Source of the DNA: ZC4RG30 sp963726085
GTDB taxonomy: Bacteria > Pseudomonadota > Gammaproteobacteria > Steroidobacterales > Steroidobacteraceae
Length of the DNA stretch: 64,000 nt
Assembly (NCBI GenBank): GCA_963726085.1
Contig: CAVSAR010000001.1
Span: 434,001-498,000 of the forward strand
Direction of reading: 5' to 3'
Part shown: piece by piece, positions 1 to 9,383 of the stretch
Position numbering within the stretch: position 1 is the stretch's first letter
Layout: each line of letters opens with the position of its first letter
Made by a program: the position numbers and the translations under genes
The notes under the pieces: model-generated
What the model saw: only the letters and a program-made list of their open reading frames with translations
What the model was told of the DNA's origin: nothing
Database searches by the model: none

Positions 1-186
1 AAGACCTGGCCGTCGATGTTGCCCAGGTAGCGCGAGAAGGCGACGAAGTTGAAATTCGCCGACAGCAGCAGCAGCTCGATGCACATCAGCAGCAGGATCA
101 CGTTCTTGCGGTTGATGAAGATGCCCGCCACCGCGATGGCGAACAGCAGCGCCCGACAGCACCAGCATCTGTTGCAGGGTGATCAT
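1..186 (-). CDS. nuoK: NADH-quinone oxidoreductase subunit K (partial, frameshifted)
   Basis: NuoK is a small antiporter-like membrane subunit of the proton-pumping arm of complex I. The start codon ATG at 186-184 begins MITLQQMLVLSG, which is typical of the family. The frame then breaks at about 150, where one base appears missing. In the next frame the expected AIAVAGIFINRKNVILLLM run and the conserved ELLLLSANFNFVAFSRYLG segment continue to the window edge. The gene runs off the left end. It overlaps the end of nuoJ in an ATGA arrangement, as usual in this operon. The single-base loss is more likely a sequence error than true decay, because complex I subunits are under strong constraint. 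Confidence 0.85.
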   Translation of the reverse strand, partial: MITLQQMLVLSGAAVRHRGGGHLHQPQERDPAADVHRAAAAVGEFQLRRLLALPGQHRRPGL

Positions 187-795
187 TCGCGCTTCTCCGA
201 CCGGGCATCTTGACGATGCGCACGCGATCACCGCGCGCGACCGCCACCTGGGCATTGATGTCCTGCACCTTGAGCCCCTTGCGCTTGCGCATGGTCAGGA
301 CAATCGCCGCGATGATCGCCACCAGCAGCAGCATGGCCGCCAGCTCGAACGGATAGACGTACTTGGTGTAGAGCACGGTACCCAGCTCCGTGGTGTTGCT
401 GTCGTCGGCGCGGCACCGCAACCATTCCGGCCTTCATGTTCATCTCGGCGCCCAGCCCACGTCCGACGACCACGCCCAGGATCTCGAGCACCAGGACCCG
501 CGGCAGTGGCCGACGCCCAGCCAGGCGTAGCGCGTGAATCCGCTGCGCAGTTCCTCGAGATTGATGTCCAGCATCATCACCACGAACAGGAACAGCACCA
601 TCACCGCGCCCACGTAGACCAGCACCAGCACGATGGCCAGGAACTCGGCCTCGATCAGCAGCCAGATGGCCGGCGCTGGTGAAGAAGCACAGCACCAGGC
701 ACAGCGCGCTGTGCACCGGATTGCGCGAGCGTGATCACGCCCAGCGCCGAGCCACCAGCAGGGTCGCGAACGCGTAGAACAGATCAGGACAGCAC
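183..795 (-). CDS. nuoJ: NADH-quinone oxidoreductase subunit J (several frameshifts)
   Basis: NuoJ is a membrane subunit linking the peripheral and proton-pumping arms of complex I. Recognisable pieces lie in different frames but in the right order: FYAFATLLVA near 770, NPVHSALCLVLCFFTSA near 690, VLVYVGAVMVLFLFVVMMLDINLEELR at about 560-630, and YTKYVYPFELAAMLLLVAIIAAIVLT at about 290-370. At least four indels separate them. The start is uncertain: a GTG at 795-793 gives a plausible MLSDLFYAF if one extra base is removed. The natural stop is probably the TGA at 185-183 that overlaps nuoK. No single open frame encodes the protein as the sequence stands. Confidence 0.8.
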
Positions 796-817
796 TGTTG
801 ACCAGCTCGACTGGCGC

Positions 818-1305
818 CTAGCGGTAGCGCGCGTCCGCGGCCTTGTCGGCGTTGATCATGGCCTCGTAGCGCTCGCCCACGGCCAGCAGCTTGTCCTTGG
901 TCATGATGTTCTCGCCACGATGCTCCATGTGGTACTCGTGAATGCGCGTCTCGACGATGGCATCCACCGGGCAGGCCTCCTCGCAGAAGCCGCAGTAGAT
1001 GCACTTGAACAGGTCGATGTCGTAGCGCGTGGTGCGACGCGTGCCGTCGGCGCTGACATCCGAATCGATGGTGATCGCCGCCGCCGGACACACCGCCTCG
1101 CACAGCTTGCAGGCGATGCAGCGTTCCTCGCCGTTGGGATAGCGGCGCAGCGCATGCAGGCCACGAAAGCGCGAGCGACTGCGGCGTCTTCTCTTCCGGG
1201 TACTGCATCGTGACCTTGCGGCGAAACAGCGTGCGCCAGGTAACGCGCATGCCCTGCAGCAGCTCCCAGCAGCGAAAGGTCTTGATGACACTGGTGAGTG
1301 GACAT
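818..1305 (-). CDS. nuoI: NADH-quinone oxidoreductase subunit I (frameshifted)
   Basis: NuoI carries the two [4Fe-4S] clusters N6a and N6b that pass electrons toward NuoB. Both ferredoxin motifs are visible in one frame: ERCIACKLCEAVCP and FKCIYCGFCEEACPVDAI, each CxxCxxCxxxCP. The C-terminal part after about 1165 is intact and ends at 818. The N-terminal part is split over frames: ATG at 1305-1303 gives MS, then LTSVIKTFRCWELLQGMRVTWRTLFRR appears in a second frame and the cluster region in a third. Two indels, near 1295 and 1165, explain this. It sits between nuoH and nuoJ as expected. Confidence 0.88.
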
Positions 1306-1308
1306 GAT

Positions 1309-2402
1309 TCAGGCGCTCCAGGGTCCGATCTTGATACTAGCGACCAGCACCCTTCGACCAGGATCCACACCAGCGTGACCGGGATCAGTACCTTCCAGCC
1401 CAGGCGCATGATCTGGTCATAGCGGTAGCGCGGGAAGGTGGCGCGCAGCCACAGGAACAGGCACAGGAAGAGGAACGTCTTGAGCAGCAACCAGTGCAGG
1501 CCGTCGCTCAGCAGCCGCCCCAGCAGGGCACGTGAACAGCGCGCCGTCGGCGGGCAGGTAGCCATCGAGCGGACTCTGCCAGCCGCCGAAGAAGAACATC
1601 GACGGTCAGCGCGGCGATCAGGATCATGTTGGCGTATTCGGCAAGGAAGAACAGCGCGAAGCCGATGCCGGAATATTCCACGTGGAAGCCGGCGACGATT
1701 TCCGACTCGCCCTCGGCCACGTCGAAGGGCGCGCGGTTGGTCTCGGCCACACCGGAGATGAAATACACCACGAACAGCGGGAACAGCCAGAACCAGTTCC
1801 AGGACAGGAAGCCGCCCGCTGCTGGCGCGACGATGGTGCCGAGATTCAGGCTGCCGGAGGCCATCAGCACGCCCACCAGCGCGAAACCCATCGCGATCTC
1901 GTAGGCCACGATCTGCGCCGCCGAGCGCATGGCGCCGAGGAAGGCGTACTTGGAATTGGACGCCCAGCCGGCAAGGATCACGCCGTACACACCCATCGAG
2001 GTCAGCGACAGCACGTACAGCAGGCCGGCATCGACATTGGCAATCGAGAAACCCGGGACGATCGGCACCACCGCCCAGGTCGCGAACGCCGGAATCAGCG
2101 TGATGGCCGGCGCCAGCCGGAACAGCACGCCGTTGGACTTCGACGGAACGACCACTTCCTTGATCAGCAGCTTGATCACGTCGGCAAACGGCTGGCCAAA
2201 TCCGGGCAGGAAGCCGAACAGCCGCACTCGGTTGGGGCCCTTGCGCACCTGCATCCAGCCGATGAGCTTGCGCTCCCACAACGTCAGGTACGCCACGCGA
2301 CAGGATCAGGAACACCGTGAGCACCAGGATGATGCCGGTGGACAGTACCGCCGTGCGCACCGCCTCCGGGATGGTGTCCCAGTAATTGGCCAGCCAGCTC
2401 AC
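1309..2402 (-). CDS. nuoH: NADH-quinone oxidoreductase subunit H (frameshifted)
   Basis: NuoH is the membrane subunit that forms the quinone entry channel of complex I. It starts at a GTG (2402-2400) overlapping the nuoG TGA and begins MSWLANYWDTIPEAVRTAVLSTGIILVL. After a frame change near 2296 comes the family core, including the WERKLIGWMQVRKGPNRV loop, the SLTSMGVYGVILAGWASNSKYAFLGAMRSAAQ segment and ETNRAPFDVAEGESE. A second break near 1590 precedes RATFPRYRYDQIMRLGWKVLIP, and a third near 1350 precedes the end (SIKIGPWSA, TGA at 1309-1311). Every conserved NuoH block is present, so the gene is probably functional in the organism. Confidence 0.87.
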
Positions 2403-4556
2403 GCGCCGGCCTCCGCGCCGTAGACCGCGCGCGGCGCGCGTGCGTCGCGCGTCTTCTGCAGTGACGCGGCCCGGCGCACAATGGAGTCAACTTGGTAAAT
2501 CGGTATGTCAACGACCGTGCCAGCGCGGCCGGCACTTGCGTTGATCGACCCGCCATCCACCGGGATCTCGGCGGCGTTGGCCCCCAGCACCGTGCGCAGG
2601 CCATCCCGCACTTCCTCTGATGACAGCTGCTCGAAGCCATCCAGGCCAAGGATGTCCCCCAGCACGCGCAGCACCTTCCACCCCGGTCGCGACTGGCCCA
2701 CTGGCTGCGCGGCACCGGCGAAGCTTTGCCAATGGCCTGCCAGGTTAACGTAGGTACCCGAGGTTTCGGCAAACGTGCCAATGGGCAACAACACATGGGC
2801 GATCGACTTCATCTCGTCGCTGATGAAAGGTGTCGCCGCGACCACGAACTTGGCGCCCTGCAGGGCCTTGAGTGCGCCGGCCTGCAGGCTATCGGCCCAC
2901 GGCTCCACATCCCAGAGCAGGTAGGCCTCCAGCGACCCAGCCAGCATTGCACCGGCGGTCAGTCCCGCGCTTGCCCGATTGCGCCCGCCGGCGGAACGAT
3001 GCGGCAACATCCCCGCCAGGTGCGCCCCTGCCGCATTGCCGCCTTCGGCCAGGATGCCCAGCGAAGCGCCGGTTGCAGTGGCCAGCGCCTGGGCTGCCGC
3101 GCGCAGGGCCGCGTATTGCGGATGGCGCACGGCCAGCGCGCCCAGCCAAATGGCCTTGCGACTGGAATCGCGCAGCTTTGCAACGATCCCCTTGTGTCGG
3201 TCAGTGGCAACTGCCTGCCCCCCGCCGACGGGCGCGACACCGGCCGCCATCAGCAAGGCATTGAGTTCGGCCAACTGCCCCGCAGGTGCTGTCTCCAGGT
3301 AATCGGCCACCGGAAACAGGTACTCGAACTTCGCCGGATTCAGGAACCAGATGCTGGCACCTGACAGTGCGGCCTTGCGGATGCGATTGGCCAGCAGCGG
3401 AATTTCCCGTCGCAGGTTGGAGCCGACCACCAGCAACGCCTCCAGCGAATCGACCTCGGCGATGTCGCCGCCGAGGGCGGGAATGGCCGGATCTGCCGCA
3501 TCGCCGGAAAAATCCTGCTGGCGCATGCGATGGTCGATGTTCGACGTACCCAGGCCGCTGGCCAATCGTTCCAGCAAGGCGTATTCCTCGAGCGTGCCCG
3601 AGGCACTGGCCAGCACGCCCAGACTTCGCCTGTGCCGCCTTCAATCCGAGCGCGGCTGCCTCGAGGGCTTCCTGCCAGTCACTCTCGCGCCAGGTGCCAT
3701 CGACCTCGCGGATCATCGGAGTGGACAGGCGATCGGCGCTGTAGATCCCTTCGTATGAATACCGGTCGCGATCGGCAATCCAGCACTCGTTGATCGACTC
3801 ATTGCTGCGCGGCACGACGCGCATCAGCCGGCCGCGCAGCACGTGGCCGTACATGTTGGTGCCCAGTCCGTCATGTGGCGACACCAGTGCGTGCTGGGTC
3901 ATTTCCCACGCACGGGCCCGGAAACGAAACGGCTTGTTGTTCAGCGCGCCCACCGGGCACAGGTCGATGATGTTGCCGGACAGCTCATGATCCACGGCTT
4001 TCTCGACGTAGGTGCCGATCTCGTTGTGCTCGCCGCGACCGGTGGTGCCGAGCTCCGGCAGCCCCACCACGTCCTGCCCGAAGCGCACGCAGCGCGTGCA
4101 ATGGATGCAGCGGGTCATGTCGGTGGAAACCAGTGGCCCGAGGTTCTTGTCCTTGACCACGCGCTTGCGCTCGTTGAAGCGCGAGATGTCGCGGCCATAG
4201 CCCATCGCCAGGTCCTGCAGCTCGCACTCGCCGCCCTGGTCGCAGATGGGGCAATCCAGCGGATGATTGATCAGCAGGAATTCCATCACCGATTTCTGGG
4301 CGGCGATGGCCTTGGGCGATCGCGTGTGCACGATCATGCCTTCGGTCACCGGCGTGGCGCAGGCCGGCATGGGCTTGGGCGCCTTTTCCACCTCGACCAG
4401 GCACATGCGGCAGTTGGCCGCAATCGGCAGCTTCTCGTGGTAGCAAAAGCGCGGCACATAGACATCATTGGCGTCGGTGACCCGGATCAGCATCTCGCCT
4501 TTGCGCGCCTTGGTCGGGACACCGTCGACAGTGATCATGACGACGTCGTCGCTCAT
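2399..4556 (-). CDS. nuoG: NADH-quinone oxidoreductase subunit G (one frameshift)
   Basis: NuoG is the large iron-sulfur subunit of the complex I peripheral arm. The first ~310 residues carry the [2Fe-2S] ligands (FCYHEKLPIAANCRMC and PACATP), the HxxxC-type ligands around CPICDQGGECELQD, and CIHCTRC. A degenerate molybdopterin-oxidoreductase domain follows. The frame breaks at about 3620 and resumes as LGVLASASGTLEEYALLERLA, running to the TGA at 2399-2401. The total of about 719 codons plus one base is slightly short of E. coli NuoG but usual for many proteobacteria. The start overlaps the nuoF stop (ATGA). Confidence 0.92.
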
Positions 4557-5863
4557 GCCGCCGCCCGGTCGGCCAGGACGATGCTGCGTCCGCCGTGGTC
4601 GATCATGTATTCGAATTCGTGGCGGTAGTGCTTGACGAAGCTTTGCACCGGCCAGGCCGCGGCATCACCCAGTGCGCAGATGGTGTGGCCCTCGATCCGG
4701 TTGGCCACCTGCACCAGAAGATCGATGTCCTCACGCCGCCCCTGCCCGGCCAGAATCCGCTTGAGCATCCGATCCAGCCATCCCGTGCCCTCACGGCAGG
4801 GCGTGCACTGCCCACAGGACTCGGACATGTAGAAACGCGCCAGGCGCTCAAGCACGCGCACCATGCAGGTGGTCTCGTCCATCACGATGACCGCGGCTGA
4901 GCCGATAGCCGAACCGGCAGCCTTGACCGAGTCATAGTCCATGTTGGTCTTCATCATGATATCGCCCGGCACCACCGGCACCGACGAGCCACCGGGAATC
5001 ACCGCCTTTATGCGTCGCCCGCCCTTCATGCCACCGGCCAGTTCCAGCAGATCCGCGAACGGGATTCCCAGGGGCACTTCGAAATTGCCGGGCTTGGCGA
5101 CGTGGCCGGAAACAGAGAACACCACCGTGCCGCCGGAGTTGGCCGGCCCCAGGCCGGCGAACCAGGCTGCGCCCTTGCGCATGATGGTTGGCACCGAGGC
5201 AAAGCTCTGTGTGTTGTTGATCGTCGTGGGCTTGCCGTACAGGCCATAGTTGGCCGGGAACGGTGGCTTGAAGCGTGGCTTGCCCTGTTTGCCTTCCAGG
5301 GACTCAAGCAGCGCTGTTTCCTCGCCACAGATGTAAGCACCCGCGCCCACTGCCGTGATGATGTCCACGTCGATGCCCGATCCGCGGATGTTCTTGCCCA
5401 GCAGGCCCGCCGCGTAGGCCTCCGCCAATGCCGCCTCGAATCGCGGCACCGGCTCGCCGAGAAACTCGCCGCGAATGTAGTTGTAGCCCACGGTGGCGCC
5501 CATGGCGTGACAGCCGATGGCCATGCCCTCGATCAACGCATGTGGGTTGAAGCGCAGGATGTCCCGGTCATGGCACGTGCCCGGTTCACTCTCGTCGGAA
5601 TTGCAGACCGCGTATTTCTGCCCCGGTGCGTTGCGCGGCATGAAGCTCCACTTCACGCCGGTCGGAAATCCGGCGCCGCCGCGGCCACGCAGGCCCGATG
5701 CCTTGACCGTGTCGATGATGGTCTCGCGCGGCGTCTTCTCGGCCAGGATTTTCTCCCAGGCCTCGTAGCCGCCGATCTTGCGATAGGTCTCGAGCTTCCA
5801 CGACTCCGGGTGCTTGAGCGCCTCGAAGCACACCAGGTTCATCCGGTCATCCCATTTACCCAT
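4553..5863 (-). CDS. nuoF: NADH-quinone oxidoreductase subunit F, 51 kDa
   Basis: NuoF binds NADH and FMN and carries [4Fe-4S] cluster N3, the electron entry point of complex I. The 436-residue frame is intact. The NADH/FMN glycine-rich motif GRGGAGFPTG lies at residues 60-69. The acidic NSDESEPGTCHDRDIL segment and CGEETALLESLEG follow, and the N3 ligands appear in ESCGQCTPCREG near residue 350 with the last cysteine in HTICALGDAAAWP. It lies between nuoE, with an 8-base gap, and nuoG, with a 4-base overlap. Confidence 0.97.
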   Translation of the reverse strand: MGKWDDRMNLVCFEALKHPESWKLETYRKIGGYEAWEKILAEKTPRETIIDTVKASGLRGRGGAGFPTGVKWSFMPRNAPGQKYAVCNSDESEPGTCHDRDILRFNPHALIEGMAIGCHAMGATVGYNYIRGEFLGEPVPRFEAALAEAYAAGLLGKNIRGSGIDVDIITAVGAGAYICGEETALLESLEGKQGKPRFKPPFPANYGLYGKPTTINNTQSFASVPTIMRKGAAWFAGLGPANSGGTVVFSVSGHVAKPGNFEVPLGIPFADLLELAGGMKGGRRIKAVIPGGSSVPVVPGDIMMKTNMDYDSVKAAGSAIGSAAVIVMDETTCMVRVLERLARFYMSESCGQCTPCREGTGWLDRMLKRILAGQGRREDIDLLVQVANRIEGHTICALGDAAAWPVQSFVKHYRHEFEYMIDHGGRSIVLADRAAA

Positions 5864-5870
5864 TGCGCGC

Positions 5871-6377
5871 CTACTTCAACTTGTCCAGCACCGCGTCCAC
5901 GCTGGCCGGCGTGAGGTGCTCGTAAAAATGGTGGTCGACCATCATCATCGGGGCGCCGGTGCAGGCAGCCAGGCATTCTTCCTCGCACTTGAGGAAAATG
6001 CGCCCGTCGGCGGTGCTCTCGCCGGTGCGGATCCCCAGTTTCCGCTCCACATGCGCGACAATGTCGTCGGCGCCATTGAGCATGCACGAGATGTTGGTGC
6101 AAACGCTGACGTGATGCCGGCCGCAAGGATGCGTCTCGAACATGGAATAGAAGCTGGCCACTTCGTAGACCTGGATCGGGGGCAGCTGCAGGTACTCGGC
6201 CACCGCGTTCATCAGTTCCGGCGTCAGGAAGCCCTGGTTCTGCTCCTGGGCAAAGCGCAGCGCCGACAGCACCGCCGACCGTTGCCGCCCCTGCGGGAAC
6301 CGCGCGATCCAGGCGTCGATCTCGTGGCGCGTATGCTCACTCAGCAGCGCCGTCTTTGCTGTGGGTGCCGCGCTCAT
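5871..6377 (-). CDS. nuoE: NADH-quinone oxidoreductase subunit E, 24 kDa
   Basis: NuoE is a thioredoxin-fold subunit that holds the [2Fe-2S] cluster N1a next to NuoF. I chose the ATG at 6377-6375 (MSAAPTAKTALL) because it overlaps the nuoD stop and gives a normal 168-residue protein; the open frame extends further upstream only by chance. The four cluster cysteines are visible in SVCTNISC near residue 94 and CEEECLAAC near residue 134. The helical N-terminal part contains FPQGRQRSAVLSAL, close to the family's usual wording. Confidence 0.96.
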   Translation of the reverse strand: MSAAPTAKTALLSEHTRHEIDAWIARFPQGRQRSAVLSALRFAQEQNQGFLTPELMNAVAEYLQLPPIQVYEVASFYSMFETHPCGRHHVSVCTNISCMLNGADDIVAHVERKLGIRTGESTADGRIFLKCEEECLAACTGAPMMMVDHHFYEHLTPASVDAVLDKLK

Positions 6378-7627
6378 CGGTCCACTTCTCCGAATACGAT
6401 GTCCTGGGTGCCGATCACCGCCACCACGTCCGCCAGCATGTGTCCTTCGACCATCTCCCCCAGTGCCGACAGGTGCGCAAAGCCGGGCGCGCGGCACTTG
6501 AGCCGATACGGCTTGTTGGCGCCGTCGGACACGAGGTAGACGCCGAATTCGCCCTTGGGCGCCTCCACCGCGGCGTAGGTCTCGCCGGCCGGCACACAAT
6601 AGCCTTCGGTAAACAGCTTGAAGTGGTGGATCAACGACTCCATGTCGTCCTTCATCTCTTCGCGGCGCGGCGGCCGTATCTTGCGATCCTCGATCATCAC
6701 CGGTCCGGGGTTGGCCCGTAGCCACTGCACGCACTGCGCGATGATGCGATTTGACTGGCGCATTTCCTCGACCCGCACCAGGTAGCGGTCATAGCAGTCG
6801 CCATGCACGCCCACGGGAATGTCGAAATCCATGTCCCCATAGACCTCGTAGGGCTGCTTGCGCCGCAGGTCCCAGGCAATGCCCGAGCCACGCAGCATCG
6901 GGCCGCTGAACCCCAGGGCCATCGCCCGTTCCGGCGACACCACGCCGATGTTCACCGTGCGCTGCTTCCAGATGCGGTTGTCGGTCAACAGGGTTTCGTA
7001 TTCGTCCACGCAGGCGGGGAAGCGGCGCGTGAAATCCTCTATGAAATCCAGCAGGGTTCCCGAGCGGCTTTCGTTGAGGCGGTCCGCGTCCTTCTTCGCG
7101 CGCCAGCGCGATGCCTGGTACTTGGGCATCGAATCCGGCAGGTCGCGATACACGCCACCGGGGCGATAGTAGGTCGCATGCATGCGCGTGCCCGACACCG
7201 CCTCGTAGCAGTCCATCAGGTCTTCACGTTCGCGGAAGCAAAACAGGAAGACGCTCATGGCACCGATATCCAGCCCGTGCGCGCCCAGCCACATCAGGTG
7301 ATTGAGCACGCGCGTGATCTCGTCGAACATCACGCGGATGTACTGCGCGCGGATCGGCACCTCGATGTTCAGCAGCTTCTCGATGGCCATGACGTAGGCG
7401 TGCTCGTTGCACATCATCGACACGTAGTCGAGCCGATCCATGTAGCCAATGGACTGGTTAAATGGCTTGGACTCCGCCAGCTTCTCGGTGCCCCGGTGCA
7501 GCAGGCCCACGTGCGGATCGGCCTTCATGACCGTCTCGCCGTCCATTTCCAGCACCAGGCGCAGCACGCCATGCGCCGCCGGGTGCTGCGGCCCGAAGTT
7601 GAGGGTGAAATTGCGGATCTCAGCCAT
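6374..7627 (-). CDS. nuoD: NADH-quinone oxidoreductase subunit D, 49 kDa
   Basis: NuoD helps form the quinone-binding pocket of complex I and descends from the [NiFe]-hydrogenase large subunit. The intact 417-residue frame begins MAEIRNFTLNFGPQHPAAHGVLRLVLEMDGE, the hallmark start of the family. It contains GLLHRGTEKLAE, YLDRLDYVSMM in the form YMDRLDYVSMM, and ends in DIVFGEVDR. It is separate from nuoC, unlike the fused nuoCD of E. coli. The two genes overlap by 8 bases. Confidence 0.97.
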   Translation of the reverse strand: MAEIRNFTLNFGPQHPAAHGVLRLVLEMDGETVMKADPHVGLLHRGTEKLAESKPFNQSIGYMDRLDYVSMMCNEHAYVMAIEKLLNIEVPIRAQYIRVMFDEITRVLNHLMWLGAHGLDIGAMSVFLFCFREREDLMDCYEAVSGTRMHATYYRPGGVYRDLPDSMPKYQASRWRAKKDADRLNESRSGTLLDFIEDFTRRFPACVDEYETLLTDNRIWKQRTVNIGVVSPERAMALGFSGPMLRGSGIAWDLRRKQPYEVYGDMDFDIPVGVHGDCYDRYLVRVEEMRQSNRIIAQCVQWLRANPGPVMIEDRKIRPPRREEMKDDMESLIHHFKLFTEGYCVPAGETYAAVEAPKGEFGVYLVSDGANKPYRLKCRAPGFAHLSALGEMVEGHMLADVVAVIGTQDIVFGEVDR

Positions 7628-8309
7628 TGCCAGGACCCTTGAGCGTGGGCTCGTAGCGCGGGTCGTCGCGGATCACCCGCGGCACCAGCGTGCGCTCGGT
7701 GATCTGCACCGGCTCGTAGACCACGCGCTGCTTCTCGTTGTCGTAGCGCACTTCGACATTGCCCACCAACGGGAAGTCCTTGCGGAACGGGTGGCCGATG
7801 AAGCCGTAGTCTGTGAGGATGCGGCGCAGATCCGGGTGGCCGGGAAAAGTGATGCCGAACAGGTCGAACACTTCGCGCTCGAACCAGTTGGCCCCGGCGT
7901 GCACCTCGACCAGGGATTCCATGGTGGGCTCTTCGTTGTCCACGCAAAACGCACGCAGCGCCAGCCGCTCGTTGTGGGTGATCGACAGCAACTGGTACAC
8001 CACCGCAAAGCGTGGCCCCTCATGCGCGCCGCCGGCGCCATCGCGATTGACGCCGCGGCTGAAGCCGGTGCCCGTGGCCGCGACCGTGCGCCACTCGGTG
8101 CGCCCATAATCGAGGTAATCCACCCCCGAGACGTCGATCAGCACCTCAAAGCGCAGGTCCGGGTCGTCGCGCAGCGTGGTAACCACGCCGACCAGATCCG
8201 CAGCGGCGACCTCGTAGTGCAGGTCCGCCGGCAATGACGCACGGCGCTGCACCTTGCCGGCAAGCCGCGCTGCCACGCGGCCCGCGGTCTGTTCGACATG
8301 CTGGCTCAT
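7620..8309 (-). CDS. nuoC: NADH-quinone oxidoreductase subunit C, 30 kDa
   Basis: NuoC is a cluster-free subunit of the hydrophilic arm that packs against NuoD. I placed the start at the ATG at 8309-8307 (MSQHVEQTAGRV), which overlaps the nuoB stop and gives 229 residues. The family signature FEREVFDLFGITFPGHPDLRRILTDYGF is present, followed by GHPFRKDFPL. A stretch near the middle, GTGFSRGVNRDGAGGAHEG, is an insertion within the first domain that I regard as a variable loop. Confidence 0.96.
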   Translation of the reverse strand: MSQHVEQTAGRVAARLAGKVQRRASLPADLHYEVAAADLVGVVTTLRDDPDLRFEVLIDVSGVDYLDYGRTEWRTVAATGTGFSRGVNRDGAGGAHEGPRFAVVYQLLSITHNERLALRAFCVDNEEPTMESLVEVHAGANWFEREVFDLFGITFPGHPDLRRILTDYGFIGHPFRKDFPLVGNVEVRYDNEKQRVVYEPVQITERTLVPRVIRDDPRYEPTLKGPGNG

Positions 8310-8827
8310 CCGGCCTTGACCTTCGAGGCAAATACCGAAGTGCGCTGGATCTTCTTCTGCAGCTGCAGGATCCCGTACAGCAATGCCTCGGCTGTGGGCG
8401 GGCAGCCCGGCACATACACATCCACAGGTACGATGCGGTCGCAGCCACGCACCACCGCGTAGCTGTAGTGGTAGTAGCCGCCGCCATTGGCGCATGAGCC
8501 CATGGAGATGACCCAGCGCGGCTCGGGCATCTGGTCGTACACCTTGCGCAGCGCCGGGGCCATCTTGTTGACCAGCGTCCCGGCCACGATCATCACGTCG
8601 GACTGGCGCGGGCTGGGCCGGAACACGATGCCAAAGCGGTCCAGGTCATAGCGCGATGCGCCGGCGTGCATCATCTCCACAGCACAACACGCCAGGCCAA
8701 AGGTCATGGGCCACAGCGACCCGGTGCGCGCCCAGCTGACCAGGTTGTCCACCTGCGTGGTCATGAACCCGCGCTGCGCGAAGGCCTCGGGATTCTCTGG
8801 CGGCAATTCGACGTTCTCTAGTCCCAC
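8306..8827 (-). CDS. nuoB: NADH-quinone oxidoreductase subunit B, 20 kDa
   Basis: NuoB carries the terminal [4Fe-4S] cluster N2 that reduces quinone. Ligands are visible as the tandem cysteines in GLACCAVEMMH, then GSCANGGG and VPGCPPTAEAL. The open frame reaches an ATG at 8848, but that lies inside nuoA. A GTG at 8827-8825 (GLENVELPPENPEAF) sits right at the end of nuoA and gives a normal-sized protein, so I prefer it. The body is intact and very well conserved (QVDNLVSWARTGSLWPMTFGLACC). Confidence 0.95.
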   Translation of the reverse strand: MGLENVELPPENPEAFAQRGFMTTQVDNLVSWARTGSLWPMTFGLACCAVEMMHAGASRYDLDRFGIVFRPSPRQSDVMIVAGTLVNKMAPALRKVYDQMPEPRWVISMGSCANGGGYYHYSYAVVRGCDRIVPVDVYVPGCPPTAEALLYGILQLQKKIQRTSVFASKVKAG

Positions 8828-9186
8828 TCCAGCGCCCCTTTCTTCCATTCGTAGGCGAAGCCCACCACCAGGATGAACAGGAAAAAGCCCATGGCCACCA
8901 GGCCGAAGGTGCCGGTGTGCTTCAGAGACACGGCCCAGGGAAACAAGAACGCGATTTCGAGGTCAAAGACGATGAACAGGATGGCCACCAGGTAGTAGCG
9001 CACGTCAAAGCGCGCGCGGGTATCCTCGAAGGCCTCGAACCCGCATTCATAGGGCGACAGCTTCTCGGCGTCGCGCGGGCGGGTGGCACCCAGCCGGCCG
9101 AAAAGCGTCCCCAGCCCCAGCAGCACGACCGCCAAGCCGGTCGCCACAACCAGGAAAATCAGTACCGGCAGGTAGTTAGCGAGCAT
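8818..9186 (-). CDS. nuoA: NADH-quinone oxidoreductase subunit A
   Basis: NuoA is a three-helix membrane subunit at the junction of the two arms of complex I and is the first gene of this nuo operon. I used the ATG at 9186-9184 (MLANYLPVLIFLVVA), giving 122 residues; the longer frame from 9234 adds no family sequence. The signature PYECGFEAFEDTRARFDVRYYLVAILFIVFDLEIAFLFPWA is complete. The tRNA-Leu gene lies about 100 bases upstream on the same strand, so tRNA and operon may share a transcript. Confidence 0.96.
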   Translation of the reverse strand: MLANYLPVLIFLVVATGLAVVLLGLGTLFGRLGATRPRDAEKLSPYECGFEAFEDTRARFDVRYYLVAILFIVFDLEIAFLFPWAVSLKHTGTFGLVAMGFFLFILVVGFAYEWKKGALEWD

Positions 9187-9284
9187 TGAGACGTCCACAT
9201 GAAAACGGGGCTCCGGGCGCCAACCTATCGGCAATCGCCCTGCCCCGCCACTGCCGATGAGTGTATCAAACGAAGTCCCGAATT

Positions 9285-9369
9285 TGGTGCCGACGAGGAG
9301 ATTCGAACTCCTACACCTTGCGGCGCTAGCCCCTCAAGCTAGTGTGTCTACCAGTTCCACCACGTCGGC
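9285..9369 (-). tRNA. tRNA-Leu (anticodon GAG)
   Basis: The minus strand folds as a class II tRNA of 85 bases with an encoded CCA end. The acceptor 5' arm GCCGACG pairs with CGTCGGC before ACCA. The D-loop GGTAGACAC is typical of leucine tRNAs. The anticodon arm is CTAGC-TTGAGGG-GCTAG, giving anticodon GAG. A variable arm and a GTTCGAATC T-loop follow. A leucine tRNA next to secG is also found in E. coli (leuU), and here it sits between secG and nuoA. Confidence 0.95.
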
Positions 9370-9383
9370 AAACCGGAAAAAAT

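Noticed and set aside
735..2402. A 555-codon frame spanning nuoH and nuoI
   Set aside because: It only joins out-of-frame pieces of nuoH and nuoI because of indels; the parts match NuoH and NuoI in short stretches separated by nonsense.
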